Shown: positions 5,057 to 10,904 of the stretch, one piece after another
How positions within the stretch are numbered: the stretch's first letter is position 1
Layout: every line of letters starts with the position of its first letter
Source of the DNA: Rhizobium sp. LCM 4573
GTDB lineage: Bacteria; Pseudomonadota; Alphaproteobacteria; Rhizobiales; Rhizobiaceae
Direction of reading: 5' to 3'
Assembly (NCBI RefSeq): GCF_001854865.1
Contig: NZ_MDDW01000005.1
Location: 41,819-52,722, forward strand
DNA: 10,904 bases
Notes under the pieces: generated by a model
Databases searched by the model: none
Told to the model about the DNA's origin: nothing
The model's input: the letters and a program-made list of their open reading frames with translations, nothing else
Translations under genes and position numbers: made by a program

Positions 5057-6476
5057 GATGTTCACCGCCTCCTTTCCAAAGGATGGCGCAAGAGTTCCGG
5101 ACCGGTTCATTGGCTATTTTCTTACGCTGGTTCTGGCATTGTCGGTATTTGCCGGCACAGCGGAGGCAGCCCCGAAATATGCTGGCATAGTCGTGGACGC
5201 CAACACCGGAAAGGTGCTTTACGGCGAAGACCCCGATGGCCTGCGCTATCCGGCGTCGCTCACCAAGATGATGACCCTCTATCTCACCTTCGAGGCATTG
5301 GAAGCCGGTCGCATCAGCCTAGACTCGAAGGTTCCCGTCTCTGCCAAGGCCGCCGCCGAACCACCGTCCAAGCTCGGCGTTCGTGCCGGAGGCTCGGTCA
5401 CGGTCGAGCAGGCCATCAAGGCGCTCGTCACCCGCTCCGCCAATGACATCGCCACCGCGCTCGGCGAATATCTCGGCGGCTCCGAAGCCCGTTTCGCGCA
5501 GCTTATGAGCAATAAGGCCCGCGCGCTCGGCATGACGCGCACCACCTATCGGAACGCCCACGGCCTGCCCAATACGGCACAAATGACGACGGCACGCGAT
5601 CAGGCCCGGCTTGGAATAGCGCTTCGCCAGCACTTCCCGCAGTATTACGGCTATTTCTCCACGCGCAGCTTCCAGTTCGGCAAGCAGACGATCGGCAACC
5701 ACAATCGCCTCCTGGGCAATGTCGAGGGCGTCGATGGCATCAAGACTGGCTATACCCGCGCCGCCGGTAGCAATCTCGCCACCTCGGTAAAGCTCGATGG
5801 CCGCCTGATCGTTGCCGTCGTTCTCGGCGGCAGCTCCAGCGCCGCCCGCGATGCCCAGATGCGCAAGCTCGTCGCCAGCTATCTGCCCAAGGCTTCCCGC
5901 GGCGGCAGCAGCGCTCTGATCGCCCAGGCAGCACCTGAGCCCGTTTCCCCTGCTCGCCGCATGGCTGCGCTCGACCTGCCGAACAGTGGCCCGGTCCCGC
6001 AGACCCGCTACAGCGAGCAGCCCGCCGCGACAGCCTATGCTTCGGAGCCTGCCCAGAAACGGGTCATCAACGAAGCCATCAACGTCGCGATGGCCGGCGC
6101 CGCCGCCGTGCCGACCCCGGCTCCCGCCCCGGAATACATGCCGGAAGCGGCATCCGCCGAGGGTGACGAATCCTCCGTCGATGAAGTCATCACCGCCTCC
6201 ACCGGAAGCCGCATTCCGCAGGTCGATGTCTCCGGCTGGGTGATCCAGGTCGGCGTCTCCGAAAACGAGAAGGCAGCTCGGAACCTCCTGCAGTCCGCAC
6301 AGGACAAGGGTGGAAAGGCACTGCGCTCCGCCAAGCCCTTCACGGTCGCCGTCAACAGCAACGGCTCTCAGCTCTATCGCGCCCGCTTCGGCGGATTCGA
6401 TGACCAGAAGGCGGCGGTCAATACCTGCAACGTCCTGAAGAAGAAGGGCGTCAGCTGCTGGGCATCGCTGCAGTGA
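5034..6476 (+). CDS. D-alanyl-D-alanine carboxypeptidase (PBP5-type) with SPOR domain
   Basis: A 480-residue exported penicillin-binding protein. A long signal peptide ends about Ala-Glu-Ala45. The S11-family catalytic domain (about 47-285) has all three active-site motifs: Ser75-Leu-Thr-Lys78, Ser135-Ala-Asn137 and Lys237-Thr-Gly239. It removes the terminal D-alanine from peptidoglycan pentapeptides in the periplasm, limiting cross-linking. A proline/alanine-rich linker (about 290-395) leads to a C-terminal SPOR domain (about 400-478, GWVIQVGVSENEKAARNLL...), which binds denuded glycan strands at division sites. SPOR replaces the C-terminal beta domain and amphipathic anchor of E. coli PBP5. 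The start at 5034 has no Shine-Dalgarno; ATG 5058 (Met9) is an equally possible start and still leaves a complete signal peptide. Family assignment is secure; start choice is not. Confidence 0.95.
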   Translation: MSAAVSNKMFTASFPKDGARVPDRFIGYFLTLVLALSVFAGTAEAAPKYAGIVVDANTGKVLYGEDPDGLRYPASLTKMMTLYLTFEALEAGRISLDSKVPVSAKAAAEPPSKLGVRAGGSVTVEQAIKALVTRSANDIATALGEYLGGSEARFAQLMSNKARALGMTRTTYRNAHGLPNTAQMTTARDQARLGIALRQHFPQYYGYFSTRSFQFGKQTIGNHNRLLGNVEGVDGIKTGYTRAAGSNLATSVKLDGRLIVAVVLGGSSSAARDAQMRKLVASYLPKASRGGSSALIAQAAPEPVSPARRMAALDLPNSGPVPQTRYSEQPAATAYASEPAQKRVINEAINVAMAGAAAVPTPAPAPEYMPEAASAEGDESSVDEVITASTGSRIPQVDVSGWVIQVGVSENEKAARNLLQSAQDKGGKALRSAKPFTVAVNSNGSQLYRARFGGFDDQKAAVNTCNVLKKKGVSCWASLQ

Positions 6477-6490
6477 TTGCGATTGGCTCC

Positions 6491-6525
6491 CAGCCACGAC
6501 AATGGCTGCGCCGGCCCGCCGGCGC
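6491..6525 (+). terminator. Two tandem hairpins after the carboxypeptidase gene
   Basis: CAGCCA/TGGCTG (6491-6496 with 6503-6508, 6-nt loop) is directly followed by GCGCCGG/CCGGCGC (6508-6514 with 6519-6525, 4-nt loop), starting 14 nt after the stop codon. The two stems share base 6508. No T tract follows, so intrinsic termination is uncertain; they may instead protect the 3' end or act with Rho. Confidence 0.4.
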
Positions 6526-6565
6526 GCTGAAATCTCGAAGAAGTATGGTGTAACGAGGTTTCCTG

Positions 6566-6838
6566 ATGGGTACGAATGAGAACAGTGCAAGCTTTGATGG
6601 CGATCTGATCCAGTTGAAGAGCCGCGCGAGGGGCGTTGCCCTTCATCCGCTCCACGAGGCCGCGATGCGGCTCGCGGGGCTCGGCCTCAATCGGCCGCGC
6701 GAAAAGACCCGCGATCTGGTGGCCCTGCTTCTCGGCCACGGCGCGCGCGCCTGGCGCCAGTCACAGCCGGATGCGACGATTCATCTGCATGTTTCGTTCA
6801 GGTCCGGCCGGTCGCCGGTTCGCCTAAAGCTCCGCTGA
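6566..6838 (+). CDS. Small basic hypothetical protein, 90 aa
   Basis: A 90-residue basic protein with no signal peptide or clear membrane span. Its core (about 17-62) is predicted helical: LKSRARGVALHPLHEAAMRLAGLGL, then NRPREKTRDLVALLLGHGARAWRQ, and it ends with a short strand and an arginine-rich tail (SFRSGRSPVRLKLR). Third codon positions are mostly G or C, as in the neighbouring genes, and GAGG lies 9 nt before the ATG, both supporting a real gene. The opposite strand has a longer open frame here, but that one overlaps the carboxypeptidase 3' end and has no protein-like character. I do not recognise a family. It is 89 bp after the carboxypeptidase and convergent with the DUF1489 gene. 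Confidence 0.6.
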   Translation: MGTNENSASFDGDLIQLKSRARGVALHPLHEAAMRLAGLGLNRPREKTRDLVALLLGHGARAWRQSQPDATIHLHVSFRSGRSPVRLKLR

Positions 6839-6845
6839 GCCGGTT

Positions 6846-6866
6846 AATTCCGGTAAGAGCGGAATT
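6846..6866. terminator. Hairpin between convergent genes
   Basis: AATTCCG (6846-6852) and CGGAATT (6860-6866) form a 7-bp stem with a 7-nt loop in the 31-bp gap between the 90-aa gene and the DUF1489 gene. It is placed where a shared bidirectional terminator would be, but neither side has a convincing T run. Confidence 0.35.
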
Positions 6867-6869
6867 CCC

Positions 6870-7307
6870 TTAGAGAAGTCCGAGTTCGGCGAGTTCGCGC
6901 CGAAGCTCTTCGGGAAGCGCGGCCACGCCTTCCCCCAATTTTCCGAGATCGCGCGGCGCTTCCTCGTCTTTCAGATAACGCCAGCCCTGGAACGGTCTCC
7001 GGGGCTGCGGCGCCGTCTCGATCACTTCCGGCCCAAGGATCAGTTCGCAGCGCTGGATGCCGTCGCCGCCGGTAAAGGTGCGAATGTCGAGAAGGTTCTG
7101 GCGCGCCAGCACCTGTCCCTTGATGACCCAGTAGAGCGAACCGCCGGTGAGCAGCTCCTCCATCCGTTTCGGCACCATGCGCGTGGTATGGATGCTGTGC
7201 GGCTCGAGCCCCGCCGCCATGGCGCGCATCGATTTTTCCGCCACCCAGTCCCGGAGATCCTGGAGCGTGTCCGCCCCGACGCAGAGTTTGATCAGATGAA
7301 GAGCCAT
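6870..7307 (-). CDS. DUF1489 family protein
   Basis: A 145-residue soluble protein beginning MALHLIKLCVGADTLQDL, which is the characteristic opening of the alphaproteobacterial DUF1489 family. Other typical segments are HTTRMVPKRMEELLTGGSLYWVIKG (about 40-64), with R-x-P-K-R and G-G-S-L-Y-W-V, and RPFQGWRYLKDEEAPRDL (about 104-121). No catalytic function is known for the family, so none is assigned. The ATG at 7307 is chosen because family members start there; a TTG four codons upstream is less likely. It begins 67 bp downstream of the serine dehydratase stop on the same strand, with no terminator visible between, so the two are probably co-transcribed. Confidence 0.9.
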   Translation of the reverse strand: MALHLIKLCVGADTLQDLRDWVAEKSMRAMAAGLEPHSIHTTRMVPKRMEELLTGGSLYWVIKGQVLARQNLLDIRTFTGGDGIQRCELILGPEVIETAPQPRRPFQGWRYLKDEEAPRDLGKLGEGVAALPEELRRELAELGLL

Positions 7308-7374
7308 GGCTCGGTTCAAAACCTATCCGGCTTTCAGGTCAAGCCTCTCATCGAGATGCTCCACACCACCAGCG

Positions 7375-8775
7375 TCAACATTCGACGACATTGACGGCGA
7401 GCCCGCCGGTCGAAGTCTCCTTGTACTTCTCGCTCATATCGTTGCCGGTCTGGCGCATCGTCTCGATACAAGCGTCGAGCGGCACGAAATGCGTGCCGTC
7501 GCCCTTGATGGCGAGCGACGCGGCCGTTACCGCCTTGACGGCGCCGAGCGCGTTCCGCTCGATGCACGGCACCTGCACGAGCCCGGCGATCGGGTCGCAG
7601 GTCATGCCCAGGTGATGTTCGAGTGCGATTTCCGCCGCGTTCTCGATCTGCTCCGGAGAGCCGCCCATGACGGCCGCAAGCCCCGCCGCGGCCATGGCGG
7701 CAGCCGAGCCCACCTCGCCCTGGCAGCCGACCTCGGCGCCCGAAATCGAGGCATTGTGCTTGATGATCCCGCCGACGGCCGCCGCCGTTAGCAGGAAATT
7801 GCGGATATCCTCCGCCGTCGCATCCTCATGGAAATGCAGGAAATAGCGGGCGGTGGCCGGGATGACGCCCGCAGCCCCGTTGGTCGGCGCGGTCACCACC
7901 CGTCCACCGCTGGCATTCTCCTCGTTGACGGCCATGGCGTAGACGCTCAGCCAGTCGTTGGCGAGAACCGGGTTCAGCCGGTTGCTGCGCCACTCTTCCT
8001 TCAGCTTGTCGTGGATCGCCCTTGCCCGCCGCTTCACCTTCAGACCGCCGGGCATGATGCCGTCGACCTTGAGTCCGCGCTCGATGCAGCCGTTCATCGC
8101 TTCCCATATGCCGTCGAGCCCGGCGTCGAGTTCGCCCGAACTCATGCGGGTCTCTTCGTTCGCCCGCTTCATCTGGGCGATTGTCAGGCCCGAGCGCGCG
8201 GCCATGTCGAGCATCTGTCTGGCGGTCGAGAAAGGATAGGGCACGCGCGCATCGCTCGAAGCCTTCTTCGAGCTTCGCAGCGCCTCGAGCTCGGTGTCGG
8301 TCACCACGAAACCGCCGCCGATGGAATAATAGATGCGCTTGAGCAGCAGCCGGCCGTTCCGGTCATAGGCCGAAAAGCTCATTCCGTTGGCATGCCCCGG
8401 AAGCGGCTGCTTCTTGTCGAAGATCAGGTCCGTCTTCGGCTGGAACTCGTAGGCGGGATGGCCGGGCGGCGTCACGCGTCCGGTCCGCTCCACCTCATCG
8501 ATGATCTCGTCCATCCGGTCCGGATCGACACTATGGGGCTCCTCCCCCATCAGGCCCAGGATCACCGCCCTGCCCGTTCCATGGCCTATGCCCGTATAGG
8601 CAAGCGAACCGTGCAGGCTGGCCTTGATCGCAGCGACCTGCGCGCCGGCCGGCCGCGGCCAGTCGTTCGTGAGGATCAGCGCCAGAAAGCGGTTCGCGGC
8701 AGACATCGGTCCCATCGTATGGGAGCTCGAAGGGCCGATGCCGATCTTGAAGACGTCGAATACGGACAAAAACAT
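7375..8775 (-). CDS. sdaA: L-serine dehydratase (L-serine ammonia-lyase), iron-sulfur type
   Basis: A 466-residue cytoplasmic enzyme that deaminates L-serine to pyruvate and ammonia with a [4Fe-4S] cluster (EC 4.3.1.17). It is the single-chain form, with the beta-type domain (about 1-160) and the alpha-type catalytic domain (about 190-466) fused. Signatures: [10 protein letters not shown] at 14-23 near the N-terminus, [12 protein letters not shown] at 296-307, and [14 protein letters not shown] at 345-358. Cluster ligands are Cys351, Cys393 and Cys404, with the C-x41-C-x10-C spacing of E. coli SdaA. The protein ends in a cysteine (Cys466), like the Legionella enzyme whose terminal cysteine occupies the fourth iron site as an internal inhibitor. 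The ATG at 8775 has GGGAG about 11 nt upstream. Length and motifs are normal, so it should be functional. It is probably the first gene of an operon with DUF1489. Confidence 0.97.
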   Translation of the reverse strand: MFLSVFDVFKIGIGPSSSHTMGPMSAANRFLALILTNDWPRPAGAQVAAIKASLHGSLAYTGIGHGTGRAVILGLMGEEPHSVDPDRMDEIIDEVERTGRVTPPGHPAYEFQPKTDLIFDKKQPLPGHANGMSFSAYDRNGRLLLKRIYYSIGGGFVVTDTELEALRSSKKASSDARVPYPFSTARQMLDMAARSGLTIAQMKRANEETRMSSGELDAGLDGIWEAMNGCIERGLKVDGIMPGGLKVKRRARAIHDKLKEEWRSNRLNPVLANDWLSVYAMAVNEENASGGRVVTAPTNGAAGVIPATARYFLHFHEDATAEDIRNFLLTAAAVGGIIKHNASISGAEVGCQGEVGSAAAMAAAGLAAVMGGSPEQIENAAEIALEHHLGMTCDPIAGLVQVPCIERNALGAVKAVTAASLAIKGDGTHFVPLDACIETMRQTGNDMSEKYKETSTGGLAVNVVEC

Positions 8776-8885
8776 GAAGCAACAGCTCCCGGATAGCGAT
8801 GACGAAGGCTACGCCACATGGCTCGGATACCGTGGCAATCGCCCGACATCCGGTTTCATCAGAGCGACATACTCATGTCCATAAA

Positions 8886-8923
8886 ATAAGAACGGCGCGG
8901 TACGAATACCACGCCGTTCTTAT
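8886..8923 (-). terminator. Intrinsic terminator of the 33-aa gene
   Basis: ATAAGAACGGCG (8886-8897) and CGCCGTTCTTAT (8912-8923) form a perfect 12-bp stem, extended after one C/A mismatch by GGTA/TACC around a CGAA loop. Read on the minus strand the right arm runs into CTTATTTTATGG, a usable T tract; on the plus strand it is followed by GAAAACA, so it works best in the minus direction. It lies 24 nt after the stop of the 33-aa gene and about 110 bp before serine dehydratase, separating the two transcripts. Confidence 0.8.
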
Positions 8924-8947
8924 GAAAACAGGAAATCGGATCACAAA

Positions 8948-9049
8948 TCAGATCGTGCCGAAAAGGTAAGCGAGCGCCAGAACCCCGGCAAATCCCGCGA
9001 GCGCTTTCAAAGTGACGCCCCAGCAGGATTTCTGAGCGGTGTCTTCCAT
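8948..9049 (-). CDS. 33-aa single-span membrane protein
   Basis: A short gene, easily missed: ATG at 9049 (minus) to TGA at 8948, giving MEDTAQKSCWGVTLKALAGF plus AGVLALAYLFGTI. Residues 11-32 form one hydrophobic span, preceded by a short polar N-terminus with Cys9-Trp10 and Lys15 near the membrane face, so the peptide is probably a small inner-membrane protein. Support for a real gene: a Shine-Dalgarno CTGGAG placed 5 nt before the ATG, a plausible promoter (TTGCGA at 9132-9137, 17-bp spacer, TATACG at 9109-9114, minus strand) and a strong dedicated terminator 24 nt after the stop. No family is recognised. Small single-span proteins of this kind commonly modulate a larger membrane complex, but nothing here names the partner. 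Confidence 0.7.
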   Translation of the reverse strand: MEDTAQKSCWGVTLKALAGFAGVLALAYLFGTI

Positions 9050-9078
9050 GATCACTCCAGTCGTATTGCGAATAGCGC

Positions 9079-9099
9079 TGCGGCCGTCGAACGGCCGCA
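9079..9099 (-). other. Hairpin in the presumed 5' UTR of the 33-aa gene
   Basis: TGCGGCCG (9079-9086) and CGGCCGCA (9092-9099) form a perfect 8-bp GC-rich stem with a 5-nt loop. It sits between the proposed promoter and the ribosome binding site of the 33-aa gene, 30 nt before the start codon. It may stabilise the mRNA or influence translation; no known riboswitch class is recognised. Confidence 0.4.
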
Positions 9100-9103
9100 A
9101 TGG

Positions 9104-9137
9104 CTAACCGTATATTAAAACGCCCCTCATCTCGCAA
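9104..9137 (-). promoter_or_regulatory. Candidate promoter with overlapping CtrA-like box
   Basis: On the minus strand, TTGCGA (9132-9137), a 17-bp spacer and TATACG (9109-9114) resemble a sigma-70 type promoter for the 33-aa gene. Overlapping the -10, TTAA-N7-TTAG (9104-9118) differs by one base from the full CtrA consensus TTAA-N7-TTAA. Both assignments are by eye; the predicted transcript would have a 5' UTR of about 50 nt. Confidence 0.35.
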
Positions 9138-9342
9138 CTGCGAAAAGCGGCGGAAACACGGCATTTACACAGATCAGATGCGCACCCCACGCATAACAAT
9201 CCCGAAAATCCGGGCATTTCCCTCCTCCGGCCATCGTCTTCCACCGCCGCAATTTCATCCCAGTGGTTAACGGCACTGAGGACTTGCCGGTCCCGGCGAA
9301 GTGACGCATAGCTTGGTCCTACAGCCGAGGGCGACTCACGTC

Positions 9343-10044
9343 ATGACGACTGCAGATTACACCGCTTTAGCCTTTTTCGCACTCCTTTGGAGCGCCTATT
9401 CCTGGTTTACCGCCGGTGGCGGCGCGCGCTTTCTTCCGCGTGCGAGCCTCAATCGCGCCATGACGGAACGCCGCCGCGCCTGGATCTACAATTCGCTGAA
9501 GCGCGACCTGAAGATGATCGACACCCAGATCCTGGCGGGTCTTCAGAACGGCACCGCCTTCTTCGCCTCGACGTCCATCTTCGCGCTCGGCGGCTGCTTC
9601 GCCTTGCTTGGAGCGACCGACCAGGTGGAGGCGGTCTTCCGCGAGCTTGCCTTCGTTCCCTATGGCGGGCGCACGGCCTTCGAGCTCAAGGTGGGCGGCC
9701 TGGCGATCATGTTCGGCTATGCCTTTTTCAAGTTCGGCTGGTCCTATCGGCTGTTCAACTACTGCACCATCTTGTTCGGCGCATTGCCGATGACGCATGA
9801 GACCCATGCCGACCGCATTGCCGCCGAACGCGCCGCCGATCAGGTGATCCGCATGAACATCATCGCCGCCGGGCATTTCAACTCGGGGCTGAGGACGATC
9901 TTCCTGTCGATCGGCTATCTCGGCTGGTTCGCCGGTCCCTATGTATTCATGGCGACGACCGCCTTCGTGATCTTCGTGCTCACCCGCCGCCAGTTCTTTT
10001 CGGATGCCCGGCTGGCGCTTCTCGATCGCGACGAGAAAGCCTGA
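9343..10044 (+). CDS. DUF599 family membrane protein
   Basis: A 233-residue inner-membrane protein of the DUF599 family, which has no assigned biochemical function. A first span lies at about 4-22 (YTALAFFALLWSAYSWFT), then a cytoplasmic-looking basic region (NRAMTERRRAWIYNSLKRDLKMIDTQ) typical of the family, then hydrophobic stretches near NGTAFFASTSIFALGGCFALLG, KVGGLAIMFGYAFFKFGWSY and LSIGYLGWFAGPYVFMATTAFVIFVL. The positions of the RRR-W and D-x-Q motifs and the hydrophobic pattern agree with the family. The ATG at 9343 is preferred over a GTG at 9301 because family proteins begin shortly before the first span; GAGGG lies about 13 nt upstream, a rather distant Shine-Dalgarno. The following DUF1624 gene starts 22 bp later, so an operon is likely. 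Confidence 0.87.
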   Translation: MTTADYTALAFFALLWSAYSWFTAGGGARFLPRASLNRAMTERRRAWIYNSLKRDLKMIDTQILAGLQNGTAFFASTSIFALGGCFALLGATDQVEAVFRELAFVPYGGRTAFELKVGGLAIMFGYAFFKFGWSYRLFNYCTILFGALPMTHETHADRIAAERAADQVIRMNIIAAGHFNSGLRTIFLSIGYLGWFAGPYVFMATTAFVIFVLTRRQFFSDARLALLDRDEKA

Positions 10045-10066
10045 ACCAGATGAGGACGAGCTTCCC

Positions 10067-10904
10067 TTGACCCTTGCTGAGAGCCACAATACGTCCGGCA
10101 CCCTTCCCCGCATCCGGTTGATCGACACGCTTCGCGGCCTGGCGCTGGTCGCCATGGCCTCCTACCATTTCACATGGGACCTGGAGTTTTTCGGCTATCT
10201 GGAACCCGGAACGGCAACGCAGGGGCTTTGGCGCCTCTATGCGCGGACGATTGCCAGCTCCTTCCTCTTCCTGGCCGGCGTCAGCCTCGTGCTGGCACAT
10301 TATCCGAAAATCCGCTGGCAGTCCTTCTGGAAGCGCTTCGCGATCGTTGCAGGAGCGGCGCTCGCCATCAGCATCGCGACGCTTTTCGCAGTGCCGGACG
10401 AGTGGATATATTTCGGCATCCTGCACAATATAGCGGTGTCCAGCCTCGTCGGCCTCGCCTTCCTGAGGCTTCCTCCGGCCGTTACCGCCGTGGCGGTTGT
10501 GCTGATCGTCGCGGCCATGATCGCCGACAACTACATGCCGGGCCTGATGAAATCAGCCGCTCTCGATCCGCGATACCTGAGCTGGCTCGGATTTGCCGAA
10601 ACCCCGCCACGCTCCAACGATTACGTGCCGCTCTTTCCATGGGTTGCGGCTCTGCTCGCCGGCATTGCGGTGGCGCGTTTTGTCCGCTCGGGAAACTGGC
10701 TCCCCCGTCTTGCGGCCTTCCAGACGCAATCGAACCTGCTCTCGAAGGCCGGGCGCCACAGCCTCATCATCTATCTGGTGCACCAGCCGGTGCTGATCGC
10801 ACTCGTCTATCTCTTTTCGATGGTTCACCCGGCGGCGCCCCCCGATCCACGGCAGAGCTACGTGCGAAGCTGCGAGGCGGGATGTCTCGATCAGACGAAC
10901 GATG
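10067..10904 (+). CDS. DUF1624 membrane protein (HGSNAT-like acyltransferase domain), partial
   Basis: The frame runs from 10067 off the right edge (279 complete codons). The protein has the DUF1624 domain, related to heparan-alpha-glucosaminide N-acetyltransferase: RLIDTLRGLALVAMASYHFTWDL at about 19-41 (the R-x-x-D-x-x-R-G signature with the following His), FLFLAGVSLVLAH near 67-79, LFPWVAALLAGIAVAR near 187-202 and a late SKAGRHSLIIYLVHQP helix near 227-242. Such proteins are multi-span inner-membrane enzymes thought to transfer acetyl groups to extracytoplasmic sugars; the rhizobial substrate is unknown. No ATG precedes the first span in frame, so the TTG at 10067 is proposed, with GAGGACGAG upstream. 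It sits 22 bp after the DUF599 stop and is probably co-transcribed. The end is outside the window. Confidence 0.85.
   Translation, partial: MTLAESHNTSGTLPRIRLIDTLRGLALVAMASYHFTWDLEFFGYLEPGTATQGLWRLYARTIASSFLFLAGVSLVLAHYPKIRWQSFWKRFAIVAGAALAISIATLFAVPDEWIYFGILHNIAVSSLVGLAFLRLPPAVTAVAVVLIVAAMIADNYMPGLMKSAALDPRYLSWLGFAETPPRSNDYVPLFPWVAALLAGIAVARFVRSGNWLPRLAAFQTQSNLLSKAGRHSLIIYLVHQPVLIALVYLFSMVHPAAPPDPRQSYVRSCEAGCLDQTND

Noticed and set aside
5319..6590. Minus-strand open frame of about 423 codons opposite the carboxypeptidase
   Set aside because: The plus strand has SxxK, SxN, KTG and SPOR motifs in frame; the antisense product is Gly/Ala/Arg-rich and featureless.
7828..8796. Plus-strand open frame of about 322 codons opposite serine dehydratase
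   Set aside because: The minus-strand enzyme is unmistakable and the plus-strand frame has no recognisable domain or ribosome binding site.
9367..10155. Minus-strand open frame of about 262 codons opposite DUF599
   Set aside because: Antisense shadow; the plus strand encodes membrane spans with family resemblance and continues into an operon.

Overview
The window is a GC-rich chromosomal segment that looks like a member of the Rhizobiaceae (Sinorhizobium/Ensifer, Rhizobium, Shinella or a close relative). The evidence is the set of protein families that are typical of that group (PAS_5-type PAS protein, two-PilZ protein, BTLCP transglutaminase-like protease, DUF1489, DUF599, DUF1624, and a D,D-carboxypeptidase carrying a SPOR domain), together with strongly G/C-biased third codon positions and AT-richer intergenic DNA. 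The genus is inference. I see no tRNA, rRNA, CRISPR array, insertion sequence, integrase or phage gene; this reads as core chromosome, not an island.

Layout. 1-186 (minus): N-terminal part of a CBS-domain protein. 279-1037 (minus): rhomboid intramembrane serine protease. A 229-bp divergent promoter region follows, with two adjacent palindromes. 1267-1842 (plus): PAS_5-type PAS protein. 1903-2532 (plus): tandem PilZ protein ending at an intrinsic terminator. 2533-3033: a 500-bp gene-free, AT-rich stretch with a strong hairpin, phased T-tracts, four GANTC methylation sites and a repeated motif. 3034-3645 (plus): exported BTLCP/LapG-like cysteine protease. 3817-4032 (plus): 71-aa orphan protein. 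4151-4909 (plus): single-pass membrane protein of unknown function. 5034-6476 (plus): D,D-carboxypeptidase with SPOR domain, preceded by a possible 13-codon leader ORF. 6566-6838 (plus): 90-aa orphan. 6870-7307 and 7375-8775 (minus): DUF1489 protein and L-serine dehydratase, probably co-transcribed with serine dehydratase first. 8948-9049 (minus): a 33-aa single-span membrane protein with its own ribosome binding site and a near-perfect intrinsic terminator. 9343-10044 and 10067-end (plus): DUF599 and DUF1624 membrane proteins, probably one operon.

Taken together the region is rich in envelope functions: intramembrane and periplasmic proteolysis, peptidoglycan trimming at division sites, and several membrane proteins of unknown role. 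It also carries c-di-GMP sensing (PilZ) and one central-metabolism enzyme (serine to pyruvate). The genes do not form one obvious pathway. The main observations worth a second look are the 33-aa gene and its control region, the recurrence of the TTAACC core (CtrA-like) only between genes, the GANTC cluster and curved-DNA signal upstream of the LapG-like protease, and the leader ORF in front of the carboxypeptidase.
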